NCBI GenBank assembly: GCA_937957915.1
Contig: CALGNZ010000192.1
Location: forward strand, 1-32,245
Direction: 5' to 3'
Source: an uncultured Granulosicoccaceae bacterium
GTDB taxonomy: Bacteria > Pseudomonadota > Gammaproteobacteria > Granulosicoccales > Granulosicoccaceae
Length of the DNA stretch: 32,245 nucleotides
Below, piece by piece: positions 1 to 8,340 of the stretch; the stretch's first letter is position 1, and each line of letters begins with the position of its first letter. The notes under the pieces were generated by a model, which saw only the letters and a program-made list of their open reading frames with translations, searched no databases and had not been told where the DNA came from. Both the position numbers and the translations under genes were made by a program.

Positions 1-986
1 ATTCCGGCATCACCAGGCATTGATTGCACGATGAGGTTCTGATCGACGGTACCGTTTTCGTGTCCCCTTCCCAGGCCGAGCGCAATATTGCGATAGCTGT
101 CAAATATTCGGTTGCGAGTGATGCGAGTGTTGTTGGAGTTATTCCAGACCAGTATCGCCGGGCCACTCAGGAACTGACCGCAATCCCGATCGACGTTACA
201 TCCACTGCCATCTCCACGAATGTTATAGATCGTATTGTCGCGGATTGTCCAGTTGCCGGCTTCATGCAGATCGATCGCACCGTTGTAGTCTCCTTTGGCG
301 CCGTTCGCGGAATAGCCAATTGAAGAGCAGGCGATCAGGCCGTCGTCTGAGCCTCCCACGTTTAGTTTGATATGCTGCGTACCGATGTCATACAGGTGGA
401 CGTTGTAAATCCGGGTTTTATTCTTTGCTCCCTGCCGGGGCTTTATAGATATTGCATGGTCACGCATAGCAGTGATTGATAGATCGGCGATGATGACGTC
501 ATTGCCGATAACCATAAAACCCTCACCGCTTGTACCGTAACCCTGGCCACTGATTATGACTGACTCTGCGTTCTGGCTGGCGGATCTGATGGTTGTGTGA
601 CCACTGACCATAATGGCATGCCGATCTGTTTTGTATTGTCCGTCAAGCAGCAGAATGTCGGTATGGGGGGGGGCCTGCTCAATCTGTGTCACCCAATCCT
701 GATCGGAGCCGATAGTAATGGTGCGCTGGCGTTGCACGTATATATCGGAGTTGGCGTATTCCGGGCAGCTTGCCGCCATCATATTTGCACTGACAGATGG
801 ATGCAGGCGTCCTGAGTCTGCCAGTGCAAGGAACTCGTCAAATGTAATTTCAGGCGGTGGGGAGCCGGAGCCGGGTAGAGAGGTTCGCAAATGGGGTGTG
901 AAATAAAACGTGAGTAACCCGGCAGCGATGGCTGACGCAACCAAAACACCTGAACTCGTCAATCGATTAACGGCAATATTCATCAT
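1..986 (-). CDS. Right-handed parallel beta-helix protein, 3' end outside window
   Basis: The minus-strand reading frame is open from an ATG-ATG pair at 986-981 to the left edge, giving about 328 residues without a stop, so the C-terminus is missing. Residues about 10-30 form a hydrophobic segment (SSGVLVASAIAAGLLTFYF), a signal anchor or uncleaved signal peptide, followed by a Pro/Gly/Ser linker. From about residue 105 on, short hydrophobic strands alternate with Asn/Asp/Gly turns (for example DNTIYNIRGDG, ITRNRIFDSY), the pattern of parallel beta-helix proteins such as pectate-lyase-like and NosD/PbH1 proteins. Its role may be binding or cleaving an extracellular polysaccharide, but I see no catalytic motif that settles this. 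No strong ribosome-binding site is visible. The gene lies 230 bp downstream of the FAD dehydrogenase on the same strand. Confidence 0.75.
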   Translation of the reverse strand, partial: MMNIAVNRLTSSGVLVASAIAAGLLTFYFTPHLRTSLPGSGSPPPEITFDEFLALADSGRLHPSVSANMMAASCPEYANSDIYVQRQRTITIGSDQDWVTQIEQAPPHTDILLLDGQYKTDRHAIMVSGHTTIRSASQNAESVIISGQGYGTSGEGFMVIGNDVIIADLSITAMRDHAISIKPRQGAKNKTRIYNVHLYDIGTQHIKLNVGGSDDGLIACSSIGYSANGAKGDYNGAIDLHEAGNWTIRDNTIYNIRGDGSGCNVDRDCGQFLSGPAILVWNNSNNTRITRNRIFDSYRNIALGLGRGHENGTVDQNLIVQSMPGDAG

Positions 987-1216
987 TACGGGGCGCCGCT
1001 GGTTCTGTTGGTTCTTACATGATGGCGGTGATCTGCAGGCTGAGGTTTGGTGCTAATTTGTGTTTCCAGGATAGGTCTACCGTAATAAAAAAGCATCATA
1101 AGAAAAAATTACCCGATCACCCGATGAAATGTGTGCGTTCCGGCGTTCCTGGCTCGCCTTTCCCCGCGCTTGTCGAGGTACAGTTCGGTTGGACCAGTCT
1201 GGCAATGATCGCGAGC

Positions 1217-2872
1217 CTATTTCCGGACTGATCGACCGGCATTTCTTCCGCTAAAAATACAGCCACCGAGGAAGGTTCCCTCTAGTGCGTTGTACCCGTG
1301 ATAGCCACCGCCGCCAAATCCTGCTGCTTCTCCAGCAGCAAACAGACCAGGAATTTTCGTGCCGTTGGAATCAAGAACCTGGCTTTTCAGGTTGGTGTGA
1401 ATGCCGCCAAGAGATTTGCGCGTTAGGATATTCAGCTTTACCGCGATCAGCGGGCCGTTTTGCTGGTCCAGAATTTTGTGTGGTTTCGTGGTCCGTATTA
1501 GCTTGTCACCGAGATATTGCCGAGCGGTGTAGATTGAAACGACCTGCGCATCTTTAGCGAAAGGATTATCAATCTGACTGTCTCTTTGTTCGATCTGGCG
1601 CTGGAGTGTATCCAGGTCAATTAAGTTTGAATCCGCTACTTTGTTCATACCAGCTACCAGTTCAGACAAATTGTTTGCCACAATAAAATCATCACCGTGT
1701 TGTTTGAATGCTTCAACGGGTTTGGTGGCTCCCCTGCCCAGTCTGCTCTTAAGCACTTCAATCCATTTTTTGGAGGTGAAATCGGGGTTTTGTTCAGAGC
1801 CGGACAACGCGAATTCTTTTTCGATAATCTTTTGCGTGAGTACAAACCAGGAATAATCGTAGCCCGTATCCAGAATTGCTTTCAGCGTTGACAGTGTGTC
1901 AAAACCCGGAAAGCAGGGCGCCGACAGCCTTTTCCCTGTAGCATCAAACCACATGGATGACGGGCCAGGGAGGATGCGTATGCCGTGTGCTGGCCAGATC
2001 GGGTTCCAGTTGCGAACGCCCTCAGTGTAGTGCCACATTCGATCGGTGTTGATCACCGATGCACCCGCACGGCGAGTTACATCAAGCATTAAACCGTCGA
2101 CATGAGCCGGCACTCCGCAAATCATGCTATCCGGTGGATTGCCTAATCGCCCGGTAGGCCAATATTGTTTTACCAGATCGAGGTTGCCGCCTATGCCGCC
2201 GCTCGAGACGATGGTGTTAGGCGCAAGAAAGTGAAATGCTCCTGCACCTTTTCTACTGCTTTTCACACCCCGCTCGACGCCATCAGATGCCAGTGTCTGT
2301 CCGCTAACGCCGACAACTGCACCGTCGGTAACGTCCAGATCAGTTACGCGATGTCGAAAGTGAAGGGTTATTCGGCCGGACTGCACATGTCCATGCACGC
2401 GTTGCAGGAATGGCTCAAGCACGCCGGGCCCTGTGCCCCAGGTCAAATGAAAACGGGGAACAGAGTTGCCATGACCACTGGCAAGGCTGCCACCTCGTTC
2501 CGCCCAGCCAACCACAGGAAACCAGCGCATACCCATTTTGTGCAACCATGAACGCATTTCGCCTGCGGCAAATTCAATGTAGGCCTCTGCCCATTGTCGC
2601 GGCCAGTGGTCTTCACTGCGATCGTACTGAGCTGCCCCCATCCAGTCCGACAGAGCGAGCGCTTCGCTATCGCGAATTTTCATTCGTCGTTGTTCGGGAG
2701 AATCGATAAGGAACAATCCGCCCAAAGACCAAAATGCCTGACCGCCAAGCGAGTTTTCTGCCTCCTGATCCACGATGGCCACTGAAAGGCCGCGGTCGGC
2801 GGCTTCAGCGGCAGCCACCAGTCCGGCAAGGCCGGCACCAACCACTATTACATCAGTATTTTGTGCTGACAC
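1217..2872 (-). CDS. FAD-dependent dehydrogenase (COG3573-type, KstD/fumarate-reductase flavoprotein fold)
   Basis: This 551-residue cytoplasmic flavoprotein has an N-terminal Rossmann FAD-binding motif (VIVVGAGLAGLVAAAEAADRG, G12-x-G14-xx-G17) ending in an acidic residue (VDQE) that should bind ribose. A C-terminal FAD motif reads GLFAAGEAAGFGGGGYHGYN near residue 515. The architecture is that of 3-ketosteroid-delta-1-dehydrogenase and fumarate-reductase-like FAD dehydrogenases, and the length fits the family commonly annotated as FAD-binding dehydrogenase. The substrate cannot be named from sequence. The start is GTG at 2872, with AAGGA about 10 nt upstream. It is 196 bp downstream of the DUF2164 gene on the same strand. 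No signal peptide is visible. Confidence 0.9.
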   Translation of the reverse strand: MSAQNTDVIVVGAGLAGLVAAAEAADRGLSVAIVDQEAENSLGGQAFWSLGGLFLIDSPEQRRMKIRDSEALALSDWMGAAQYDRSEDHWPRQWAEAYIEFAAGEMRSWLHKMGMRWFPVVGWAERGGSLASGHGNSVPRFHLTWGTGPGVLEPFLQRVHGHVQSGRITLHFRHRVTDLDVTDGAVVGVSGQTLASDGVERGVKSSRKGAGAFHFLAPNTIVSSGGIGGNLDLVKQYWPTGRLGNPPDSMICGVPAHVDGLMLDVTRRAGASVINTDRMWHYTEGVRNWNPIWPAHGIRILPGPSSMWFDATGKRLSAPCFPGFDTLSTLKAILDTGYDYSWFVLTQKIIEKEFALSGSEQNPDFTSKKWIEVLKSRLGRGATKPVEAFKQHGDDFIVANNLSELVAGMNKVADSNLIDLDTLQRQIEQRDSQIDNPFAKDAQVVSIYTARQYLGDKLIRTTKPHKILDQQNGPLIAVKLNILTRKSLGGIHTNLKSQVLDSNGTKIPGLFAAGEAAGFGGGGYHGYNALEGTFLGGCIFSGRNAGRSVRK

Positions 2873-3068
2873 GTGTTTTGGTTCCTTCAGGTCGGTCTAA
2901 AGTTACTCAGGCTCAGGCGTGCAGGTTGGCCACTGCTAAAACGTCTGGTGTGCAGCTGGTTCTTCTATTGTACAAATCAGGCCTCGGTGCAAATAGTCAG
3001 CGCACTGGGGCGCAGTTAAGAGATAAGCGCGTTTTGCGGCTGCTGCAGATGCTGGGTGATTGCCACAA

Positions 3069-3317
3069 TTACTTTTTCACTGGCTGTTCAATCTCGTACA
3101 ACGCATCGGATATCGATTCCATTTTTTCTTCTATGACGGCCTGGGCATCGATCAGCCCGCGATTGTAGTAGTACGGGCCAATCTCCTCAGTAAAGAAATC
3201 CAGTAAAAACCCTGCGTCAAATTGTCCGATGCTTTGATTGAGCTCGTCGTTAAAATACAGCTTGATACGATCGACAATCAGTGCCCGTTCATCCTTCGAA
3301 AATTCTATTTTTGGCAT
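3069..3317 (-). CDS. DUF2164 family protein
   Basis: This 82-residue soluble protein matches the small DUF2164 family over its full length. The recognisable segments are an N-terminal FSKDERALIVDRIKLYF helix, the central QFDAGFLLDFFTEEIGPYYYN core and a C-terminal DAQAVIEEKMESI helix. The function of the family is unknown. The ATG at 3317 is preceded by AGGT at suitable spacing. It lies 78 bp after the NIPSNAP gene and before the FAD dehydrogenase on the same strand, so the three may be co-transcribed; the gaps are larger than in a tight operon. Confidence 0.85.
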   Translation of the reverse strand: MPKIEFSKDERALIVDRIKLYFNDELNQSIGQFDAGFLLDFFTEEIGPYYYNRGLIDAQAVIEEKMESISDALYEIEQPVKK

Positions 3318-3395
3318 TGCGCGTACCTGGTATCCGTTCTGGCAATGTTACTGTAAACAAGCTCGATTGTTATCGCATCAGTGCGATGCTGTGGA

Positions 3396-3740
3396 TCAGC
3401 TGGTGCCTTGTGCATCCGCTGTTTTTTTGAGGTCGAAAAAATCTGCCGGGTTCAGAATTTTATTTTCCATGGATTGCAGCAATGGCATGCCCTTCTTCAG
3501 AAACGCGAGCCACGCGGCGTCCTTCATTAATTCAGCGCGTCTTTCGGCTCGATCGGCAAGGCTATCGTATGCCCAAAGATGTACCACCTGGTTCAGTGCG
3601 CCTATATCCATGCTGACATACCAGCCGACGCAGGTGCCTAGATATTTTTGTTGCAGTGGCAGCCCTTCGGCTTTATATAACTCAAGATATTCGGGTATCT
3701 TTCCAGGGTGTACATTGTAAGTTCTGTGATCGACTATCAT
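3396..3740 (-). CDS. NIPSNAP family protein
   Basis: This is a small protein of about 114 residues with a ferredoxin-like alpha/beta-barrel fold. The start MIVDHRTYNVHPGKIPEYLELY is typical of NIPSNAP proteins, followed by GWYVSMDIGALNQVVHLWAYDSL, the conserved second strand and helix. A longer reading from a TTG at 3758 is possible, but the ATG at 3740 has a good GGAG five to six bases upstream, so I take that start. The biochemical role of bacterial NIPSNAP proteins is not established. It is the first gene of the minus-strand group running into DUF2164 and the FAD dehydrogenase. Confidence 0.88.
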   Translation of the reverse strand: MIVDHRTYNVHPGKIPEYLELYKAEGLPLQQKYLGTCVGWYVSMDIGALNQVVHLWAYDSLADRAERRAELMKDAAWLAFLKKGMPLLQSMENKILNPADFFDLKKTADAQGTS

Positions 3741-4071
3741 CGTAGCTCCGTTAAGCAATTCGCGGCAGAATATTCACTGACAGGTTCTCAGTTTGAACCG
3801 GGTGAGTTAGTATCGCTGAGTAACTGTAACACGGCTCCAGCATTTCTGTATGCCACCCAGTGGAGCTGAAAGACCTGTCAGGCATGTGAAATTGCCGCTT
3901 TGCTGCCGTGTTTAATTGCGAACCAGGTGGTGGGGAGGCAACATCATTTACTATTGCCAAAGGCTGATATTCCGCTTTAGAGACAGTCTGACGTCGCACA
4001 ATTCAGCAGCTTAGCGATATGCTTGAGGCAAGGCGCAGACATAGTCTGTCACATCATTCCGGGAGATCCAC
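3741..4071. other. Intergenic region between divergent genes
   Basis: This 331-bp spacer separates the minus-strand NIPSNAP gene from the plus-strand monooxygenase-like gene, so promoters for both should lie here. I see no convincing -35/-10 pair. An 82-codon minus-strand frame at 3751-3999 has no family resemblance and overlaps the NIPSNAP leader. The only clear signal is a GGGAG ribosome-binding site at 4061-4065 for the rightward gene. Confidence 0.5.
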
Positions 4072-4407
4072 TTGACATTAATCGCCAAAACACCAAAGCC
4101 GCCATACTATGCAGTGATTTTCACCAGTGTTTCTACTAACGATTCGGAAGGATACGCTGAGACGGCTGCACGAATGATGGAACTTGCCAGTCAACAACCC
4201 GGATATCTGGGCATAGAGTCTGCTCGCAGCGAAACTGGAATTACCGTTTCTTACTGGCGCGATCTGGAATCAATAAAGAACTGGAAAAAAGATGCGGAAC
4301 ATCTTCAGGCTCAAAGGAGCGGGCGCGAGAAGTGGTACGCATCGTACACGACACGGATCGCGTTGGTTGAACGCGACTATAGCAACAGCCTGGAGTCTGC
4401 GCGGTAG
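4072..4407 (+). CDS. Antibiotic biosynthesis monooxygenase (ABM) domain protein, TTG start
   Basis: This 111-residue protein belongs to the dimeric alpha/beta-barrel ABM superfamily, which includes small cofactor-free monooxygenases and heme-degrading proteins. The conserved pattern is visible: PPYYAVIFTSV strand, EGYAETAARMMELASQQPGYLGIESAR helix and strand, ITVSYWRDLESIKNWKKDAEHLQAQ. Many members are annotated as stress or housekeeping proteins of unknown substrate. The start is a TTG at 4072, supported by a GGGAG centred about nine bases upstream; no ATG in this frame precedes the conserved domain. The gene stands alone on the plus strand and converges on the DUF3299 gene. Confidence 0.82.
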   Translation: MTLIAKTPKPPYYAVIFTSVSTNDSEGYAETAARMMELASQQPGYLGIESARSETGITVSYWRDLESIKNWKKDAEHLQAQRSGREKWYASYTTRIALVERDYSNSLESAR

Positions 4408-4495
4408 AAGTCTGCTTTAAAGGTGCTTTGTCAGGGCGCGCTCGCGGTAGCAGAATTTCAACCGAGGATGCGTCATTGCTGTATTTGAATGAGGG

Positions 4496-5092
4496 TCACT
4501 CCTGCGGAGCCGAATACGGCAGGATCTTTTCAACTTCCAGTCTATAACCTGATTCCGCAAGATCACTCTTAGTCGTTTCTGTACGTATTGTTCCGATCGC
4601 CCAGACCGGGTCATACAGACTGTTGAGTTTTATTGCTTTCCTCATTTTTGCGTGTACCACCTGATTAGCCGGTGGTGGAGGGGTGTGTATACAGGCGCCC
4701 ATATAAGGTACAAGCAGGAATTCACTCATCAGCGACAGCTCGTTGTATTCGAGTGGTGTGATATAGGCAGGGATTTTTACGCGCTTTCCGTCGAGTTCAT
4801 CGACAACCGGTGCGTAGTTGAAGGCCTTCTCGAGTTTCGCCAGTTCCGCCTGCGATTCCTCGCTGCCGTCCATCAGTTTGTCGATCTCTTCCTGAGACAT
4901 TGTGCTAAACGGATTCACCGGTTGTTGAAAATCATCAGGAATCAGGTCGTCCCAAAGGATGTCTGTTACCTCACCCTGGATCTCGGTAGTATCTTCATTG
5001 CTGGAAAAGGGCCACCAGCCTGATTGCGCTGCAGTCGCCATCAACAGGGCGCCTGCGGTGACACCGGCGATGAGTAATCGTTGTACTTTCAT
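4496..5092 (-). CDS. DUF3299 family periplasmic protein, last gene of zinc-type operon
   Basis: This 198-residue exported protein has a signal peptide (MKVQRLLIAGVTAGALLMATAAQSG) and a DUF3299 domain over residues about 85-195. The family hallmark is visible at about residues 125-150: MSEFLLVPYMGACIHTPPPP followed by ANQVVHAKM, with a Cys-x-His pair that could bind metal. DUF3299 proteins recur beside DUF2796 proteins and FtsX/MacB-type ABC genes, as here, where it follows the permease by 26 bp. In Vibrio cholerae the comparable zrgABCDE set is described as a zinc-regulated uptake system, so a role in periplasmic metal handling is a reasonable inference. GGAG lies 9 nt before the ATG. Confidence 0.87.
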   Translation of the reverse strand: MKVQRLLIAGVTAGALLMATAAQSGWWPFSSNEDTTEIQGEVTDILWDDLIPDDFQQPVNPFSTMSQEEIDKLMDGSEESQAELAKLEKAFNYAPVVDELDGKRVKIPAYITPLEYNELSLMSEFLLVPYMGACIHTPPPPANQVVHAKMRKAIKLNSLYDPVWAIGTIRTETTKSDLAESGYRLEVEKILPYSAPQE

Positions 5093-5118
5093 GGTGTATG
5101 TCTCCAGGGTTCCTTGGG

Positions 5119-6372
5119 TTATAGCCGCTGTGAAAGGCCATCGGAAAGTGACTTGCGATAGGCCTGAATGGCAGGGAGAGTACCTGCAAAAAGCCCGGCG
5201 ACAGCCACTGCTGTTAGTATTGTCAGGTCTCGTGTATCAAGCAGAGTTAGTCGAATAGACAAACCAAAGCTTTGTTGCAAGTAGGCAGCGCCCACGGCTG
5301 TTAACACATAGTGCAGCATAACCCCGGCAACAATGCCTCCGAGTGTTAGTACAGTGGATTCAATACATAACAACAGAAACACGTGAGCCGGCCGAGCACC
5401 CGCTGATCGCAGTACTGCCATCTCGCGGCGGCGCTCGTTGAGCCCGGCCAGTAACACTGAAATCAGATTTACCAGGCCGGCTACGACGACGCAAATCGAA
5501 ACAATCATTAACGCCATCTCGGCCACGCTGACGAGGCTCCACAGCTCTTGTAGCGCGACACCCGGTAAAATGGCGAGCAGCGGTTCGGCACGGTAGGTGT
5601 TGATAGCACGTTGCTCGCGAAAAACGGTAGCACGCGATTTCAGGCCAACTAATAAGGCTGTAACCGCTTTAGGCTGCAGATCCATGTTGCGAATGGTGTC
5701 GGCATCTGTGCCGGCACCTTTAACATTAGCACCGTTACGCCAGTCGACATGCATGGCTTCGATGCCCTCTAAGCTTACATGAATGGCACGGTCGACAGGC
5801 GTGCCAGTCGGTTCGAGTATGCCGCTCACCCTGAAAGGCTGCTGGTCATGTGCAACCAGAGCAACGTTACCTGTGCCATGCGCAACCACGATATCTTCGT
5901 TAATCTGATAACCCAGTTGCGCCGCAACTTCACTGCCGATGACTGCATCGAACACATCGTTGAACAGCTCTCCGGAACTGAGTTGCAGCTCGCGGGCGGC
6001 GCCGTAGCGATAGTGTTTAAAGTAATCGTGATTTGTGCCAAGCACGCGAAATCCGGCGTGCGAGTCGCCCAGTGATATAGGAATTAGCCATTTGACCGCC
6101 GCGCGATCGCGTATGTCTTCAACGCTTTCCCAACTGATATTGTTGGTAGCATTGCCAATGCGAAACACAGAGTAAAGTAGTAGTTGTACAGCACCACTGC
6201 GTGCGCCAATAATCAGATCGGTGCCAGACACCGTTTGCGTAAAACTGCTGCGTGCGTCGCGCCGAATCTTTTCAACAGTCAGTATTAATGCAACACTCAT
6301 TGCAATGGCCAGTACAGCCAGCAACGCTGTTGGCCAGCGATTACACAGACTCTTCCAGGCAATGCCGATCAT
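5119..6372 (-). CDS. ABC transporter permease, FtsX/MacB/LolC type, zrg-like cluster
   Basis: This 417-residue inner-membrane permease has the FtsX/MacB layout. It has one N-terminal membrane helix (about residues 14-33, WPTALLAVLAIAMSVALILTV), a large periplasmic domain of about 240 residues, and three C-terminal helices near residues 280-305, 325-360 and 380-400. The motif LNERRREMAVLRSAGARP between helices two and three is the typical coupling segment. Its ATG overlaps the stop of the upstream ATPase by 4 bp (6369-6372), showing translational coupling. Such permeases usually move lipoproteins or exported substrates, or transmit force rather than import, so the transport direction in this zinc-type cluster is uncertain. 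Confidence 0.92.
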   Translation of the reverse strand: MIGIAWKSLCNRWPTALLAVLAIAMSVALILTVEKIRRDARSSFTQTVSGTDLIIGARSGAVQLLLYSVFRIGNATNNISWESVEDIRDRAAVKWLIPISLGDSHAGFRVLGTNHDYFKHYRYGAARELQLSSGELFNDVFDAVIGSEVAAQLGYQINEDIVVAHGTGNVALVAHDQQPFRVSGILEPTGTPVDRAIHVSLEGIEAMHVDWRNGANVKGAGTDADTIRNMDLQPKAVTALLVGLKSRATVFREQRAINTYRAEPLLAILPGVALQELWSLVSVAEMALMIVSICVVVAGLVNLISVLLAGLNERRREMAVLRSAGARPAHVFLLLCIESTVLTLGGIVAGVMLHYVLTAVGAAYLQQSFGLSIRLTLLDTRDLTILTAVAVAGLFAGTLPAIQAYRKSLSDGLSQRL

Positions 6373-7106
6373 ATCGATGCACCTGTCAGCTCGTCATTTC
6401 CCGCAGCGGTATTGATGGTTCGCAGGTCGAGATGCCTGTCAAATGACTCAGCCAGCGATGCATCGTGACTGACGAACAATAAGGTGGAGCCTGCGGATTG
6501 TACTTCTGCAAACAGCAGATCAAGAAATGCCTGTCTTGTCTCGCTGTCCAGTGCCGAGGTGGGTTCATCCGCAATTATAAGTGCCGGCCGGCCAATGAGT
6601 GCACGTGCCACTGCAACGCGTTGCTGTTGCCCCACGCTCAACTGAGTGGCAGATTTCCTTTGCACTTCTGCAGGTGGCAGGTGCATGGCCTGCAGCAGTC
6701 GATCAGTTTCTTCGTTGAGTGATAGACCCGAGTGTTTCGCTCGCTGCTGCCTGATAGTCGAGAACCTGCATGGCAGTTGAATGTTTTCCTTAACCGACAA
6801 AAACGGCAGTAAATTGAATTGTTGAAACACAAGGCCAATGTGATCTGCTCTGAATTGGTCGCGCTGGCCGCCTTCGAGTTCGTCCAGTGCCACACCATCA
6901 ATGACAATCTTCCCGCTCTGCGGTATCAGTACGGCAGCGATAAGGCTAAGTAATGTCGTTTTACCTGACCCGGAAGGTCCCTGCAGAAATACGCGTTCTC
7001 CACTGTTCATGCTGAAGTGAGGCACGCTCAGCACGGGGTTTGCGCCTGCCGACCAGGAATAGTGCACGTTATCCACGTGCACTATTTGTTTTACCTTGTC
7101 ACTCAT
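6369..7106 (-). CDS. ABC transporter ATP-binding protein, LolD/MacB type, zrg-like cluster
   Basis: This 245-residue ATPase is the partner of the downstream permease. The motifs are complete: Walker A GPSGSGKTTLL near residue 40, Q-loop VFQQFNLLPFLSV, signature LSVGQQQRVAVARAL near residue 160, Walker B ALIIADEP with TSALDSE, and the switch His in FVSHD. The QFNLLPFLSVKENI segment is typical of the LolD/MacB subfamily that works with FtsX-fold permeases. The ATG at 7106 follows a GGTGGGAG run at unusually short spacing. The gene is 58 bp downstream of the DUF2796 gene and overlaps the permease start by 4 bp. Confidence 0.94.
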   Translation of the reverse strand: MSDKVKQIVHVDNVHYSWSAGANPVLSVPHFSMNSGERVFLQGPSGSGKTTLLSLIAAVLIPQSGKIVIDGVALDELEGGQRDQFRADHIGLVFQQFNLLPFLSVKENIQLPCRFSTIRQQRAKHSGLSLNEETDRLLQAMHLPPAEVQRKSATQLSVGQQQRVAVARALIGRPALIIADEPTSALDSETRQAFLDLLFAEVQSAGSTLLFVSHDASLAESFDRHLDLRTINTAAGNDELTGASI

Positions 7107-7164
7107 CTCCCACCATATAGAACGCTGTGCTGTATGCTCCCGCGGAGATAGAACTGCGCCTGCC

Positions 7165-7824
7165 TCATTGAATGTCTTCGATGTTGATTGCAGATTGATC
7201 AGCGGTAAGTTTCAACAGCGTTTGCCCGCCGGGACCAATCAGTTGTACGTTGAGCTCTTCGAAGCCAGGCCACACCCTAAACACATTAACCGCAATTGAA
7301 GACAGCTGATTTATATCGCCGCAAGTGTAACCATATGAGGCCAGTGCAGTGGTATGAGTATCCTCATCCTGATGCTCGTCGTGAGAATGGCCATGGTCAG
7401 CATCTTTGTGATCATCGTCCTTGTGGTCATCGTGGTCAGCGTGTTTGTGATCGTCGTCCTTGTGATCATCATGATCAGCATCCTTGTGCTCATCGTCGTG
7501 TTGCTCGATCGGCATAGCGCTTTCGACCCGCACCTCGCTGACAGAGCAATCACCGCTGTTGAGTGTGAACAGGCGTTCTGGTGCGTTGAGAAGCGACCAT
7601 GCTTCGTTGACCAGCGCATATTGTTCATCGGTGCCAGGTTCGTGTTCAAAGCCGACCAGATTATTCCACGGGGTGTCGAGCTCTAGAAATAGTGCATCTG
7701 CGTCAATGGCAATGTTCAGTACTGCAGAACCATGCTCGTGACTGTCGAGGTCGCGCATTGTCTGGGCAGTGCCCACAGTAGTAAAACCCGCCATTGCAAC
7801 GGCAAGAGTGGTAGAGAGTTTCAT
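7165..7824 (-). CDS. zrgA: DUF2796 family His-rich periplasmic zinc-binding protein (ZrgA-like)
   Basis: This 219-residue exported protein (signal peptide MKLSTTLAVAMAGFTTVGTAQ) belongs to DUF2796. The mature N-terminus MRDLDSHEHGSAVLNIAIDADALFLELDTPWNNLVGFEHEP is the family signature. Residues about 115-153 are a His/Asp/Lys tract built from 13-residue units (DADHDDHKDDDHK), a probable low-specificity zinc buffer. The C-terminal fold (YGYTCGDINQLSSIAVNVF) includes Cys residues. ZrgA of Vibrio is a zinc-binding DUF2796 protein encoded with an ABC ATPase, permease and DUF3299 protein, the same set and order seen here. A TTG at 7836 could extend the frame, but ATG at 7824 has GGAG 7 nt upstream and starts the signal peptide exactly. 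Confidence 0.88.
   Translation of the reverse strand: MKLSTTLAVAMAGFTTVGTAQTMRDLDSHEHGSAVLNIAIDADALFLELDTPWNNLVGFEHEPGTDEQYALVNEAWSLLNAPERLFTLNSGDCSVSEVRVESAMPIEQHDDEHKDADHDDHKDDDHKHADHDDHKDDDHKDADHGHSHDEHQDEDTHTTALASYGYTCGDINQLSSIAVNVFRVWPGFEELNVQLIGPGGQTLLKLTADQSAINIEDIQ
7366..7482 (-). repeat. His/Asp-rich 39-bp (13-residue) in-frame tandem repeat
   Basis: Within the DUF2796 gene two nearly identical 39-bp units encode DADHDDHKDDDHK and HADHDDHKDDDHK, and a third, diverged unit encodes DADHGHSHDEHQD. The DNA copies differ mainly at third positions and by one D-to-H change. This suggests recent duplication under selection for His/Asp content, and the copy number may vary between strains. 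Confidence 0.8.
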
Positions 7825-7875
7825 TTGTGACTCCAAAGGCCTGGTAAAAATAGCGATGGTATCGCTGTGGTTTTG

Positions 7876-8334
7876 CTAGGTCAGGGGAGAGTCGGGTGGC
7901 CCGCGAATGGGGCGATTGTGAGGAGCCAGAATTGCGACATGCGCTGAACTGGCCTGTGTGCTGGGAATGCCGCGCACAAATAAGGCATATCCGGAGGTGT
8001 AGGATGGAGGACACACACTCTGGCTAAGATACGCATGGTAAATTGCACAGTCAGTACTGGCCTGTTTGTCAGAGTGATTTGGCTGGCTGGCATGCTCAAC
8101 CAGCAAATGGTGTATCGTCGCCTGGTGCGCCAGGGACTGTTCATCAACAATGCCGTGTTTGCTGAGGTGCTGATGTGTGGCATGCGTATGGAATTCAACA
8201 GAGTTGACGGCTAATGCAGCAAAACTGATGTCGGTGTTGTCGTGAAAATGACCCGCCATATGCACGCTTGTGACGAGCTGGCCGAAGCACAGAGACACAA
8301 TAAGCAATAAGTTGATGAGGGGGCTTTTGTTCAC
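7876..8334 (-). CDS. Secreted His-rich DUF2946-like protein, first gene of zinc-type operon
   Basis: This 152-residue exported protein begins with a signal segment (NKSPLINLLLIVSLCFGQLVTSVHMAGHF) and is rich in His. It has several His clusters (HTHATHQHLSKHG, HHLLVEHASQ), a C-x-x-x-H-x-x-x-x-Q-type segment (CAIYHAYLSQSVC) and an RGPP motif at the C-terminus. This resembles short DUF2946-type proteins often found near metal-transport genes; the assignment is by pattern only. The gene starts with GTG at 8334, with an in-frame TAA two codons upstream and no later Met before the end of the signal peptide, so the start is well fixed. It lies 51 bp upstream of the DUF2796 gene. A periplasmic metal-binding role is inferred. 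Confidence 0.72.
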   Translation of the reverse strand: MNKSPLINLLLIVSLCFGQLVTSVHMAGHFHDNTDISFAALAVNSVEFHTHATHQHLSKHGIVDEQSLAHQATIHHLLVEHASQPNHSDKQASTDCAIYHAYLSQSVCPPSYTSGYALFVRGIPSTQASSAHVAILAPHNRPIRGPPDSPLT

Positions 8335-8340
8335 GTTTTA

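Noticed and set aside
7354..7686. Plus-strand frame encoding a very hydrophobic, membrane-like peptide of V/I/L runs.
   Set aside because: It is the exact antisense of the His/Asp repeat tract of the DUF2796 gene; reversed GAY/CAY codons read as V/I/M. No ribosome-binding site or independent support.
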